From Atherix ibis (taxonomy: Eukaryota > Arthropoda > Insecta > Diptera > Athericidae), in NCBI GenBank assembly GCA_958298945.1, contig OY282608.1, positions 63,774,951 through 63,838,950 of the forward strand: 64,000 nt of DNA, written 5' to 3'. The notes beneath the pieces are model-generated. The model searched no databases, was not told the DNA's origin, and saw only the letters and a list, made by a program, of their open reading frames with translations. The stretch's first letter is position 1. Each line of letters opens with the position of its first letter. The position numbers were made by a program, and so were the translations under genes. Below, in pieces: positions 43,378 through 55,534 of the stretch.

Positions 43378-45824
43378 GGCTTATTGGTTTGTTGGTTTGT
43401 TGGTTTGTTGGTTTGTTGGCTTGTTGGCTTGTTGGTTTGTTGGTTAGTTCGTTTGTTGGTTTGTTAGTTTGTTGGTTTGTTGGTTTGTTGGTGTGTTAGT
43501 TTGTTGGTTTGTTGGTTTGTTGGCTTGTTGGCTTGTTGGCTTGTTGGTTTGTTGGCTTGTTGGCTTGTTGGTTTGTTGGTTTGTTGGTTTTTTGGTTTGT
43601 TGGTTTGTTGGTTTGTTGGTTTGTTGGTTTGTTGGTTTATTTGTTTGTTGGTTTGTTGGCTTGTTGGTTTGTTATTTGTTTGGTTTGTTGGCTTATTGGC
43701 TTGTTGGTTTGTTGGTTTGTTGGCTTGTTGGTTTGTTGGTTTGTTGGCTTGTTGGCTTGTTGCTTTGTTGGTTTGTTGGTTTGTTGGCTTGTTGGCTTGT
43801 TGGCTTGTTGGTTTGTTAGTTTGTTGGATTTTTGGTTACTTGGTTTGTTGGTTTGTTGGTTTGTTGGTTTGTTGGTTTGTTGGTTTGTTGGCTTGTTGGT
43901 TTTTTGGTTTGATGGTTTGTTCGCTTGTTGGCTTGTTGGTTTGTTGGTTTGTTGGTTTGTTGGTTTGTTGGTTTGTTGATTTTTTGGTTTGTTGGTTTGT
44001 TGGTTTATTTGTTTGTTGGTTTGTTGGTTTGTTCGTTTGATGGTTTGTTTGTTTGTTGGTTTTTTGGTTTGTTGGTTTGTTGGGATGTTGGTTTGTTGGT
44101 TTGTTGGTTTGTTGATTTGTTGGTTTCTTGGTTTGTTGGCATGTTGGTTTGTTGGTTTGTTGGTTTGTTGGCTTGTTGGTTTGTTGGTTTGTTGGCTTGT
44201 TGGCTTGTTGGTTTGCTGGTTTGTTGGTTTGTTGGTTTGTTGGTTTGTTGGCTTGTTGGTTTGTTGGTTTGTTGCCTTGTTGGTTTGTTGGTTTGTTGGT
44301 TTGTGGTTTGTTGGCTTGGTGGCTTATTGGTTTGTTGGTTTGTTGGCTTGTTGGTTTGTTGGTTTGTTGGCTTTTTGGATACTTAGTTTGTTGGTTTGTT
44401 GGTTTGTTGGCTTGTTGGTTTGTTGGTTTTTGGTTTGTTGGTTTCTTGGTTTATTTGTTTGTTGATTTGTTGGTTTGTTGGTTTGTTGGTTTGTTGGTTT
44501 ATTTGTTTGTTGGTTTGTTGGTTTGTAGGTTTTTTTGGTTTGTTGGTTGGTTGGTTTGTTGGTTTGTTGGTTTGTTGGTTTGTTCGTTTGTTGGTTTGTT
44601 GGTTAATTGGTTTGTTGGTTTGTTGGTTTGTTGGTTTGTTCGTTTGTTGGTTTGTTGGTTAATTGGTTTGTTGGTTTGTTGGTTTGTTGGTTTGTTGGTT
44701 TGTTGGTTTGTTGGTTTGTTGGATTATTTGTTTATTTGTTTGTTGGTTTGTTGGTTTGTTGGTTTGTTGGTTTGTTGGTTTATTTGTTTGTTGGTTTGTT
44801 GGTTTGTAGGTTTGTTGGTTTGTTGGTTTGTTGGTTTGTTGGTTTGTTGGTTTGTTGGTTTGTTCGTTTGTTGGTTTGTTGGTTAATTGGTTTGTTGGTT
44901 TGTTGGTTTGTTGGTTTGTTGGTTTGTTGGTTTGTTGGTTTGTTGGTTTGTTGGTTTATTTGTTTATTTGTTTGTTGGTTTGTTGGTTTGTTGGTTTGTT
45001 GGTTTGTTGGTTTGTTGGTTTATTTGTTTGTTGGTTTGTTGGTTTGTAGGTTTGTTGGTTTGTTGGTTTATTGGTTTGTTGGTTTGTTGGTTTGTTCGTT
45101 TGTTGGTTTGTTGGTTAATTGGTTTGTTGGTTTGTTGGTTTGTTGGTTTGTTGGTTTATTTGTCTGTTGGTTTGTTGGTTTGTTGGTTTGTTGGTTTATT
45201 TCTTTATTGGTTTGTTGGGTTGTAGGTTTGTTGGTGTATTGGTTTGTTGATTTGTTGGTTTGTTGGTTTGTTCGTTTGTTGGTTTGTTGGTTAATTGGTT
45301 TGTTGGTTTGTTGGTTTGTTGGCTTGTTGGTTTGTTGGTTTGTTGGTTTTTTGGTTTGTGGGTTTGTTGGTTTGCTGGTTTGTTGGTTTGTTCGTTTGAT
45401 GGTTTGTTGGTTTGTTGGTTTGTTGGTTTTTTGGTTTGTTGGTTTGTTGGTTTGTTGGTTTGTTGGTTTCTTGGTTTGTTGGTTTGTTGATATGTTGATT
45501 TGTTGGTTTGTTGGCATGTTCGTTTGTTGGTTTGTCGGTTTGTTGGTTTGTTGGCTTGTTGGTTTGTTGGTTTGTTGGCTTTATGGCTTGTTGGTTTGTT
45601 GGTTTGTTGGTTTGTTGGTTTGTTGGCTTGTTGGTTTGTTGGTTTGATGGCTTGTTGGTTTGTTGGTTTGTTGGTTTGTTGGCTTGTTGGCTTGTTGGTT
45701 TGCTGGTTTGTTGGTTTGTTGGTTTGTTGGTTTGTTGGCATGTTGGCTTGTTGCTTTATTGGTTTGTTCGTTTGTTGGTTTGTTGGTTAATTGGTTTGTT
45801 GGTTTGTTGGTTTGTTGGTTTGTT
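43378..45824. repeat. Higher-order repeat G, copy 1 (2447 bp)
   Basis: GGCTTATTGG at 43378 and 45825 sets a spacing of 2447, which holds to about 45050. After that, one octamer fewer in copy 2 makes it 2439. The left 600 bp are F-derived (TTATTTGTTTGG near 43673). The middle is poor in GGCTTG and rich in TTAATTGG, TTTATTTG and GTAGG. The right part (45500-45770) has GGCATG and GTCGG octamers. Confidence 0.88.
44420..45320. repeat. GGCTTG-free core of G copy 1 with about 224-240-bp sub-repeats
   Basis: No GGCTTG octamer is seen for about 900 bp. TTCG followed 16 bp later by TTAATTGG occurs at 44583, 44639, 44863, 45095 and 45271, spacings of 56, 224, 232 and 176, all multiples of 8. GTAGG octamers at 44525, 44806, 45046 and 45222 follow a similar rhythm, with doubled TTTATTTG octamers between them. 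This is a separate lower-level higher-order repeat. Confidence 0.8.
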
Positions 45825-48190
45825 GGCTTATTGGTTTGTTGGTTTGTTGGTTTGTTGGTTTGTTGGCTTGTTGGCTTGTTGGTTTGTTGGTTAGTTCGTT
45901 TGTTGGTTTGTTAGTTTGTTGGTTTGTTGGTTTGTTGGTGTGTTAGTTTGTTGGTTTGTTGGTTTGTTGGCTTGTTGGCTTGTTGGCTTGTTGGTTTGTT
46001 GGCTTGTTGGCTTGTTGGTTTGTTGGTTTGTTGGTTTTTTGGTTTGTTGGTTTGTTGGTTTGTTGGTTTGTTGGTTTGTTGGTTTATTTGTTTGTTGGTT
46101 TGTTGGCTTGTTGGTTTGTTATTTGTTTGGTTTGTTGGCTTATTGGCTTGTTGGTTTGTTGGTTTGTTGGCTTGTTGGTTTGTTGGTTTATTGGCTTGTT
46201 GGCTTGTTGCTTTGTTGGTTTGTTGGTTTGTTGGCTTGTTGGCTTGTTGGCTTGTTGGTTTGTTAGTTTGTTGGATTTTTGGTTACTTGGTTTGTTGGTT
46301 TGTTGGTTTGTTGGTTTGTTGGTTTGTTGGTTTGTTAGCTTGTTGGTTTTTTGGTTTGATGGTTTGTTCGCTTGTTGGCTTGTTGGTTTGTTGGTTTGTT
46401 GGTTTGTTGGTTTGTTGGTTTGTTGATTTTTTGGTTTGTTGGTTTGTTGGTTTATTTGTTTGTTGGTTTGTTGGTTTGTTCGTTTGATGGTTTGTTTGTT
46501 TGTTGGTTTTTTGGTTTGTTGGTTTGTTGGGATGTTGGTTTGTTGGTTTGTTGGTTTGTTGATTTGTTGGTTTCTTGGTTTGTTGGCATGTTGGTTTGTT
46601 GGTTTGTTGGTTTGTTGGCTTGTTGGTTTGTTGGTTTGTTGGCTTGTTGGCTTGTTGGTTTGCTGGTTTGTTGGTTTGTTGGTTTGTTGGTTTGTTGGCT
46701 TGTTGGTTTGTTGGTTTGTTGCCTTGTTGGTTTGTTGGTTTGTTGGTTTGTGGTTTGTTGGCTTGGTGGCTTATTGGTTTGTTGGTTTGTTGGCTTGTTG
46801 GTTTGTTGGTTTGTTGGCTTTTTGGATACTTAGTTTGTTGGTTTGTTGGTTTGTTGGCTTGTTGGTTTGTTGGTTTTTGGTTTGTTGGTTTCTTGGTTTA
46901 TTTGTTTGTTGATTTGTTGGTTTGTTGGTTTGTTGGTTTGTTGGTTTATTTGTTTGTTGGTTTGTTGGTTTGTAGGTTTTTTTGGTTTGTTGGTTGGTTG
47001 GTTTGTTGGTTTGTTGGTTTGTTGGTTTGTTCGTTTGTTGGTTTGTTGGTTAATTGGTTTGTTGGTTTGTTGGTTTGTTGGTTTGTTCGTTTGTTGGTTT
47101 GTTGGTTAATTGGTTTGTTGGTTTGTTGGTTTGTTGGTTTGTTGGTTTGTTGGTTTGTTGGTTTGTTGGTTTATTTGTTTATTTGTTTGTTGGTTTGTTG
47201 GTTTGTTGGTTTGTTGGTTTGTTGGTTTATTTGTTTGTTGGTTTGTTGGTTTGTAGGTTTGTTGGTTTGTTGGTTTGTTGGTTTGTTGGTTTGTTGGTTT
47301 GTTGGTTTGTTCGTTTGTTGGTTTGTTGGTTAATTGGTTTGTTGGTTTGTTGGTTTGTTGGTTTGTTGGTTTGTTGGTTTGTTGGTTTGTTGGTTTGTTG
47401 GTTTATTTGTTTATTTGTTTGTTGGTTTGTTGGTTTGTTGGTTTGTTGGTTTGTTGGTTTATTTGTTTGTTGGTTTGTTGGTTTGTAGGTTTGTTGGTTT
47501 GTTGGTTTATTGGTTTGTTGGTTTGTTGGTTTGTTCGTTTGTTGGTTTGTTGGTTAATTGGTTTGTTGGTTTGTTGGTTTGTTGGTTTGTTGGTTTATTT
47601 GTCTGTTGGTTTGTTGGTTTGTTGGTTTGTTGGTTTATTTCTTTATTGGTTTGTTGGTTTGTAGGTTTGTTGGTGTATTGGTTTGTTGATTTGTTGGTTT
47701 GTTGGTTTGTTCGTTTGTTGGTTTGTTGGTTAATTGGTTTGTTGGTTTGTTGGTTTGTTGGTTTGTTGGTTTGTTGGTTTGTTGGTTTTTTGGTTTGTGG
47801 GTTTGTTGGTTTGCTGGTTTGTTGGTTTGTTCGTTTGATGGTTTGTTGGTTTGTTGGTTTGTTGGTTTTTTGGTTTGTTGGTTTGTTGGTTTGTTGGTTT
47901 GTTGGTTTCTTGGTTTGTTGGTTTGTTGATATGTTGATTTGTTGGTTTGTTGGCATGTTCGTTTGTTGGTTTGTCGGTTTGTTGGTTTGTTGGCTTGTTG
48001 GTTTGTTGGTTTGTTGGCTTTATGGCTTGTTGGTTTGTTGGTTTGTTGGTTTGTTGGTTTGTTGGCTTGTTGGTTTGTTGGTTTGATGGCTTGTTGGTTT
48101 GTTGGTTTGTTGGTTTGTTGGCTTGTTGGCTTGTTGGTTTGTTGGTTTGTTGGTTTGTTGGTTTGTTGGTTTGTTGGCATGTTGGCTTGT
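45825..48190. repeat. Higher-order repeat G, copy 2
   Basis: This is a tandem copy of 43378-45824 at offset 2447 and then 2439. It repeats the GGCTTG-free core from about 46867 to 47990. The core is longer here because a GGCTTG octamer near 45321 in copy 1 is GGTTTG in copy 2. The copy ends after GGCATGTTGGCTTGTTGCTT near 48175, beyond which the two copies part. Confidence 0.86.
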
Positions 48191-49365
48191 TGCTTTGTTG
48201 GTTTGTTAGTTTGTTGGCTTTTTGGTTACTTGGTTTGTTGGTTTGTTGGCTTGTTGGCTTGTTGGTTTGTTAGTTTGTTGGCTTTTTGGTTACTTGGTTT
48301 GTTGGTTTGCTGGTTTGTTGGCTTGTTGGTTTGTTGGCTTGTTAGTTTGTTGGTTTGTTGGTTTGTTGGTTTGTTGGTTTGTTGGCTTGTTGGTTTGTTG
48401 GTTTGTTGGTTTGTTGGCTTGTTGGTTTGTTGGTTTGTTGGCTTGTTGGTTTGTAGGTTTGTTGGCTTGTTGGCTTGTTGCTTTGTTGATTTGTTGGTTT
48501 GTTAGCTTGTTGGCTTGTTGGTTTGTTAGTTTGTTGGTTTTTTGGTTACTTGGTTTGTTGGTTTGTTGGTTTGTTGGTTTGTTGGCTTGTTGGTTTGTTG
48601 GCTTGTTGGTTTGTTGGTTTGTTGGTTTGTTGGCTTGTTGGCTTGTTGGCTTGTTAGTTTGTTGGTTTGTTGGCTTGTTGGTTTGTTGGTTTGTTGGCTT
48701 GTTGGTTTGTTGCTTTGTTGGCTTGTTGGCTTGTTGGTTTGTTGGTTTGTTGGCTTGGTGGTTACTTAGTTTGTTGATTTGTTGGTTTGTTGGCTTGTTG
48801 GCTTGTTGGTTTGTTGGTTTGTTGGTTTGTTGGCTTGTTGGTTTGTTGGTTTGTAGGATTGTTGACTTGTTGGTTTGTTGGTTTGTTGGCTTGTTGGTTA
48901 CTTAGTTTGTTGGTTTGTTGGCATGTTGGTTTGTAGGTTTGTTGGTTTGTTTGTTTGTTGGTTTGTTGGTTTATTGGCTTGTTGGCTTGTTGGCTTGTTG
49001 GTCTGTTGGTTTGTTGGTTTGTTGGTTTGTTGGCTTGTTGGTTTGTTGGTTTGTTGGCTTGTGGGTTTGTTGGTTTGTTGGTTTGTTGGCTTGTTGGCTT
49101 GTTGGTTTGTTGGTTTGTTGGCTTGTTGGTTTGTTAGTTTGTTGGCTTGTTGGTTTGTTGCTTTGTTGGTTTGTTGGTTTGTTGGCTTGTTGGTTTGTTA
49201 GTTTGTTGGCTTTTTGGTTACTTGGTTTGTTGGTTTGTTGGTTTGTTCGTTTGTTGGTTTGTTGGTTAATTGGTTTGTTGGTTTGTAGGTTTGTTGGCTT
49301 GTTGGTTTGTTGATTTGTTGGTTTTTTGGTTTGTTGGTTTGTTGGTTTGTTGGTTTGTTGGTTTG
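48191..49365. repeat. Mixed linker between families G and I
   Basis: The linker contains two closely spaced GGCTTTTTGGTTACTTGG markers (near 48218 and 48281), GGTTACTTAG near 48760 and 48897, GTAGG octamers and TTAATTGG near 49265. Parts of it (about 48950-49320) resemble 51640-51990 in family I, with GTCTG, GTGGG and TTCG in the same order. It is probably a diverged I-type unit. Confidence 0.65.
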
Positions 49366-51042
49366 TTCGTTTGATGGTTTGTTTGTTTGTTTGTTTTTTG
49401 GTTTGTTGGTTTGTTGGCATGTTGGTTTGTTGGTTTGTTGGTTTGTTGATTTGTTGATTTGTTGATTTGTTGGTTTGTTGGCATGTTGGTTTGTTGGTTT
49501 GTTGGTTTGTTGGCTTGTTGGTTTGTTGGTTTGTTGGCTTGTTGGCTTGTTGGTTTGTTGGTTTGTTGGTTTGTTGGTTTGTTGGCTTGTTAGTTTGTTG
49601 GTTTGTTGGCTTGTTGGTTTGTTGGTTTGTTGGTTTGTTGGTTTGTTGGCTTCTTGGCTTGTTGGTTTGTTGGTTTGTTGGCTTGTTGGTTTTTTGGTTT
49701 GTTGGCTTCTTGGCTTGTTTCTTTGTTAGTTTGTTGGTTTGTTGGCTTGTTGGCTTGTTGGTTTGTTAGTTTGTTGGCTTTTTGGTTACTTAGTTTGTTG
49801 GTTTGTTGGTTTGTTGGTTTAAATGTTTGTTGGTTTGTTGGCTTGTTGGTTTGTTGGTTTGTTGGTTTGTTGGCTTGTTGGTTTGTTGGTTTGTTGGCTT
49901 GTTGGCTTGTTGGTTTATTGGTTTGTAGGTTTGTAGGTTTGTTGGTTTGTTGGTTTGCTGGTTTGTTGGTTTGTTCGTTTGTTGGTTTGTTGGTTAATTG
50001 GTTTGTTGGTTTGTTGGTTTGTTGGTTTGTTGGTTTGTTGGTTTATTTGTTTGTTGGTTTGTTGTTTTGTTGGTTTGTTGGTTTGTTGGTTTATTTGTTT
50101 GTTGGTTTGTAGGTTTGTTGGTTTGTTGGTTTGTTGGTTTGTTGGTTTGTTGGTTTGTTCGTTTGTTGGTTAGTTCGTTTGTTGGTTTGTTAATTTGTTG
50201 GTTTGTTGGCTTGTTGGCTTGTTGGTTTATTTGTTTGTTGGTTTATTGGCTTGTTGGTTTGTTGGTTTGTTGGTTTGTTGGTTTGTAGGTTTGTTGGTTT
50301 GTTAGTTTGTTGGCTTTTTGGTTACTTGGTTTGTTGGTTTGTTGGTTTGTTGGCTTGTGGGCTTGTTGGTTTGTTGGTTAGTTCGTTTGTTGGTTTGTTA
50401 GTTTGTTGGTTTGTTGGCTTGTTGGCTTGTTGGCTTGTTGGTTTGTTGGTTTTTTGGTTTGTTGGTTTGTTGGTTTGTTGGTTTGTTGGCTTGTTGGTTT
50501 GTTGGTTTGTTGGCTTGTTGGCTTGTTGGTTTATTGGTTTCTTGGCTTGTTGGTTACTTAGTTTGTTGGTTTGTTGGCATGTTGGTTTGTTGGTTTGTTG
50601 GTTTGTTGGCTTGTTGGTTTGTTGGTTTGTTGGCTTGTTGGCTTGTTGGTTTGTTGGTTTGTTGGCTTGTTGGTTTGTTGGTTTGTTGGCTTGTTGGTTT
50701 GTTGCTTTGTTGGTTTGTTGGCTTGTTGGCTTGTTGGCTTGTTGGATAGTTGGTTTGTTGGTTTGTTGGCTTGTTGGCTTGTTGGTTTGTTGGTTTGTTG
50801 GTTTTTTGGTTTGTTGGTTTGTTGGTTTGTTGGTTTGTTGGTTTGTTGGTTTGTTGGTTTGTTGGTTTGTTGGTTTATTTGTTTGTTGGTTTGTTGGCTG
50901 GTTGGTTTGTTGCTTTGTTGGCTTGTTGGCTTGTTGTTTTGTTGGTTTTTTGTTTTGTTGGTTTGTTGGTTTGTTGGTTTGTTGGTTTGTTGGTTTGTTG
51001 GTTTGTTGGTTTGTTGGTTTGTTGGCTTGTTAGCTTGTTGGT

Positions 51043-52962
51043 TTGTTGGTTTGTTGGCTTGTTGGTTTGTTGGTTTGTTGGCTTGTTGGCTTGTTGCTTT
51101 GTTGGTTTGTGTGTTTGTTAGCTTGTTGGCTTGTTGGTTTGTTAGTTTGTTGGCTTTTTGGTTACTTGGTTTGTTGGTTTGTTGGTTTGTTGGCTTGTTG
51201 GTTTGTTGGTTTGTTGGTTTGTTGGTTTGTTGGTTTGTTGGTTTGTTGGTTTGTTGGCTTGTTGGTTTGTTTGTTTGTTGGTTTATTGGCTTGTTGGTTT
51301 GTTGGTTTGTTGGTTTGTTGGTTTGTTGTCTTGTTGGTTTATTGGTTTGTTGGCTTGTTGGCTTGTTGCTTTGTTGGTTTGTTGGTTTGTTGGCTTGTTG
51401 GCTTGTTGGTTTGTTAGTTTGTTGGTTTTTTGGTTACTTGGTTTGTTGGTTTGTTGGTTTGTTGGCTTGTTGGTTTGTTGGATTGTTGGTTTGTTGGTTT
51501 GTTGATTTGTTGGTTTGTTGGCTTGTTGGCTTGTTGGCTTGTTGGTTTGTTGGTTTGTTGGCTTGTTGGTTTGTTGGTTTTTTGGCTTGTTGGTTTGTTG
51601 CTTTGTTGGCTTGTTGGTTTGTTTGCTTGTTGGTTTGTTGGTTTATTGGCTTGTTGGCTTGTTGGCTTGTTGGTCTGTTGGTTTGTTGGTTTGATGGTTT
51701 GTTGGTTTGTTGGCTTGTTGGTTTGTTGGTTTGTTGGCTTGCGGGTTTGTTGGTTTGTTGGTTTGTTGGCTTGTTGGCTTGTTGGTTTGTTGGTTTGTTG
51801 GCTTGTTGGTTTGTTAGTTTGTTGGCTTGTTGGTTTTTTGCTTTGTTGGTTTGTTGGTTTGTTGGCTTGTTGGCTTGTTGGTTTGTTAGTTTGTTGGCTT
51901 TTTGGTTACTTGGTTTGTTGGTTTGTTGGTTTGTTCGTTTGTTGGTTTATTGGTTAATTGGTTTGTTGGTTTGTAGGTTTGTTGGCTTGTTGGTTTGTTG
52001 GTTTGTTGGTTTTTTGGTTTGTTGGTTTGTTGGTTTGTTGGTTTGTTGGTTTGTTCGTTTGATGGTTTGTTTGTTTGTTGGTTTTTTGGTTTGTTGGTTT
52101 GTTGGCATGTTGGTTTGTTGGTTTGTTGATTTGTTGATTTGTTGGTGTGTTGGCATGTTGGTTTGTTGGTTTGTTGGTTTGTTGGCTTGTTGGTTTGTTG
52201 GTTTGTTGGCTTGTTGGCTTGATGGTTTGTTGGTTTGTTGGTTTGTTGGTTTGTTGACTTGTTGGTTTGTTGGTTTGTTGGCTAGTTGGTTTGTTGGTTT
52301 GTTGCTTTGTTGGTTTGTTGGCTTCTTGGCTTGTTGATTTGTTGGTTTGTTGGTTTGTTGGTTTGTTCGTTTGTTGGCTTCTTGGCTTGTTTCTTTGTTA
52401 GTTTGTTGGTTTGTTGGCTTGTTGGCTTGTTGGTTTGTTAGTTTGTTGGCTTTTTGGTTACTTAGTTTGTTGGTTTATTGGCTTGTTGGTTTGTTGGTTT
52501 TTTGGTTTGTTGGTTTGTTGGTTTGTTGGTTTGTTGGTTTGTTGGTTTATTTGTTTGTTGGTTTGTTGGCTTGTTGGTTTGTTGGTTTGTTGGTTTGTTG
52601 GCTTGTTGGTTTGTTGGTTTGTTGGCTTGTTGGCTTGTTGGTTTTTTGGTTTGTTGGCTTGTTGGTTACTTAGTTTGTTGGTTTGTTGGCATGTTGGTTT
52701 GTTGGTTTATTGGTTTGTTGGCTTGTTGGTTTGTTGGTTTGTTGGCTTGTTGGCTTGTTGCTTTGTTGGTTTGTGTGTTTGTTGGCTTGTTGGCTTGTTG
52801 GTTTGTTAGTTTGTTGGCTTTTTGGTTACTTGGTTTGTTGGTTTGTTGGTTTGTTGGCTTGTTGGTTTGTTGGTTTGTTGGTTTGTTGGTTTGTTGGTTC
52901 GTTGGTTTGTTGGTTTGTTGGTTTGTTGGTTTGTTGGTTTGTTGGCTTGTTAGCTTGTTGGT
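51043..52962. repeat. Sub-unit of I, about 1920 bp
   Basis: This is the first of three tandem sub-units (starts at 51043, 52963 and 54868). The shared order is TTGTGTGTTTG near 51109, GGCTTTTTGGTTACTTGG near 51152, TTGTCTTG near 51329, GGATTG near 51480, GTCTG near 51674 and TTAATTGG near 51953. The left edge was chosen as the first position where the three spacings agree, so the true breakpoint may lie elsewhere. Confidence 0.75.
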
Positions 52963-54867
52963 TTGTTGGTTTGTTGGCTTGTTGGTTTGTTGGTTTGTTG
53001 GCTTGTTGGCTTGTTGCTTTGTTGGTTTGTGTGTTTGTTGGCTTGTTGGCTTGTTGGTTTGTTAGTTTGTTGGCTTTTTGGTTACTTGGTTTGTTGGTTT
53101 GTTGGTTTGTTGGCTTGTTGGCTTGTTGGTTTGTTGGTTTGTTGGTTTGTTGGTTTGTTGGTTTGTTGGTTTGTTGGCTTGTTGGTTTGTTTGTTTGTTG
53201 GTTTGTTGGCTTGTTGGTTTGTTGGTTTGTTGGTTTGTTGGTTTGTTGTCTTGTTGGTTTGTTGGTTTGTTGGCTTGTTGGCTTGTTGCTTTGTTGGTTT
53301 GTTGGTTTGTTGGCTTGTTGGCTTGTTGGTTTGTTAGTTTGTTGGTTTTTTGGTTACTTGGTTTGTTGGTTTGTTGGTTTGTTGGCTTGTTGGTTTGTTG
53401 GATTGTTGGTTTGTTGGTTTGTTGATTTGTTGGTTTGTTGGCTTTTTGGCTTGTTGGCTTGTTGGTTTGTTGGTTTGTTGGCTTGTTGGTTTGTTGGTTT
53501 GTTGGCTTGTTGGTTTGTTGCTTTGTTGGCTTGTTGGTTTGTTTGCTTGTTGGTTTGTTGGTTTATTGGCTTGTTGGCTTGTTGGCTTGTTGGTCTGTTG
53601 GTTTGTTGGTTTGTTGGTTTGTTGGTTTGTTGGCTTGTTGGTTTGTTGGTTTGTTGGCTTGTGGGTTTGTTGGTTTGTTGGTTTGTTGGCTTGTTGGCTT
53701 GTTGGTTTGTTGGTTTGTTGGCTTGTTGGTTTGTTAGTTTGTTGGCTTGTTGGTTTTTTGCTTTGTTGGTTTTTTTGGTTTGTTGGCTTGTTGGCTTGTT
53801 GGTTTGTTAGTTTGTTGGCTTTTTGGTTACTTGGTTTGTTGGTTTGTTGGTTTGTTCGTTTGTTGGTTTGTTGGTTAATTGGTTTGTTGGTTTGTAGGTT
53901 TGTTGGCTTGTTGGTTTGTTGGTTTGTTGGTTTTTTGGTTTGTTGGTTTGTTGGTTTGTTGGTTTGTTGGTTTGTTCGTTTGATGGTTTGTTTGTTTGTT
54001 GGTTTTTTGGTTTGTTGGTTTGTTGGCATGTTGGTTTGTTGGTTTGTTGGTTTGTTGATTTGTTGATTTGTTGGTGTGTTGGCTTGTTGGTTTGTTGGTT
54101 TGTTGGCTTGTTGGCTTGTTGGTTTGTTGGTTTGTTGGTTTGTTGGTTTGTTGGCTTGTTGGTTTGTTGGTTTGTTGGCTTGTGGGTTTGTTGGTTTGTT
54201 GGTTTGTTGGTTTGTTGGCTTTTTGGCTTGTTGGTTTGTTGGTTTGTTGGCTTGTTGATTTGTTCGTTTGTTGGCTTCTTGGCTTGTTTCTTTGTTAGTT
54301 TGTTGGTTTGTTGGCTTGTTGGCTTGTTGGTTTGTTAGTTTGTTGGCTTTTTGGTTACTTAGTTTGTTGGTTTGCTGGCTTGTTGGTTTGTTGGTTTTTT
54401 GGTTTGTTGGTTTGTTGGTTTGTTGGTTTGTTGGTTTGTTGGTTTGTTGGTTTATTTGTTTGTTGGTTTGTTGGCTTGTTGGTTTGTTGGTTTGTTGGTT
54501 TGTTGGCTTGTTGGTTTGTTGGTTTGTTGGCTTGTTGGCTTGTTGGTTTTTTGGTTTGTTGGCTTGTTGGTTACTTAGTTTGTTGGTTTGTTGGCATGTT
54601 GGTTTGTTGGTTTATTGGTTTGTTATCTTGTTGGTTTGTTGGTTTGTTGGCTTGTTGGCTTGTTGCTTTGTTGGTTTGTGTGTTTGTTGGCTTGTTGGCT
54701 TGTTGGTTTGTTAGTTTGTTGGCTTTTTGGTTACTTGGTTTGTTGGTTTGTTGGTTTGTTGGCTTGTTGGTTTGTTGGTTTGTTGGTTTGTTGGTTTGTT
54801 GGTTCGTTGGTTTGTTGGTTTGTTGGTTTGTTGGTTTGTTGGTTTGTTGGCTTGTTAGCTTGTTGGT
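52963..54867. repeat. Sub-unit of I, about 1905 bp
   Basis: This sub-unit matches the previous one at offset 1920 and the next at 1905. The 15-bp difference includes a 1-base register change at the TTTTTTGG tract near 53770. The sub-unit carries GTGGG near 53662 and GACATG-free, GGCATG-containing octamers near 54025. It repeats at 59132 within I copy 2. Confidence 0.75.
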
Positions 54868-55534
54868 TTGTTGGTTTGTTGGCTTGTTGGTTTGTTGGTT
54901 TGTTGGCTTGTTGGCTTGTTGCTTTGTTGGTTTGTGTGTTTGTTGGCTTGTTGGCTTGTTGGTTTGTTAGTTTGTTGGCTTTTTGGTTACTTGGTTTGTT
55001 GGTTTGTTGATTTGTTGGCTTGTTGGCTTGTTGGTTTGTTGGTTTGTTGGTTTGTTGGTTTGTTGGTTTGTTGGTTTGTTGGCTTGTTGGTTTGTTTGTT
55101 TGTTGGTTTGTTGGCTTGTTGGTTTGTTGGTTTGTTGGTTTGTTGGTTTGTTGTCTTGTTGGTTTGTTGGTTTGTTGGCTTGTTGGCTTGTTGCTTTGTT
55201 GGTTTGTTGGTTTGTTGGCTTGTTGGCTTGTTGGTTTGTTAGTTTGTTGGTTTTTTGGTTACTTGGTTTGTTGGTTTGTTGGTTTGTTGGCTAGTTGGTT
55301 TGTTGGATTGTTGGTTTGTTGGTTTGTTGATTTGTTGGTTTGTTGGCTTTTTGGCTTGTTGGCTTGTTGGTTTGTTGGTTTGTTGGCTTGTTGGTTTGTT
55401 GGTTTGTTGGCTTGTTGGTTTGTTGCTTTGTTGGCTTGTTGGTTTGTTTGCTTGTTGGTTTGTTGGTTTATTGGCTTGTTGGCTTGTTGGCTTGTTGGTC
55501 TGTTGGTTTGTTGGTTTGTTGGTTTGTTGGTTTG

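Larger units (their letters stand above)
49366..55534. repeat. Higher-order repeat I, copy 1 (6169 bp)
   Basis: The copy starts at TTCGTTTGATGG at 49366 and repeats at 55535. The offset of 6169 is constant over the whole length, with no insertion or deletion seen. It includes the unique TTTAAATG at 49818 and GGATAG near 50743. The right half is built from about 1.9-kb sub-units at 51043, 52963 and 54868 (spacings 1920 and 1905). The first base differences from copy 2 are single substitutions (51456 and 54537). Confidence 0.9.

Noticed and set aside
45091..45130. TTAATT or TTTATTTG variants as promoter-like (-10 or TATA) elements
   Set aside because: They recur at higher-order spacing across the array with no gene, no paired element at a suitable distance and no other promoter features.
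53334..54029. Minus-strand open frame encoding a Q/N/T/K/P-rich repeat peptide (copies at 59503 and 61408)
   Set aside because: QQTNKPTN is the forced translation of the reverse-strand octamer in any frame. The ATG comes from the GGCATG variant and the stop from TTAA variants. Its recurrence simply follows the 6169- and 1905-bp duplications.
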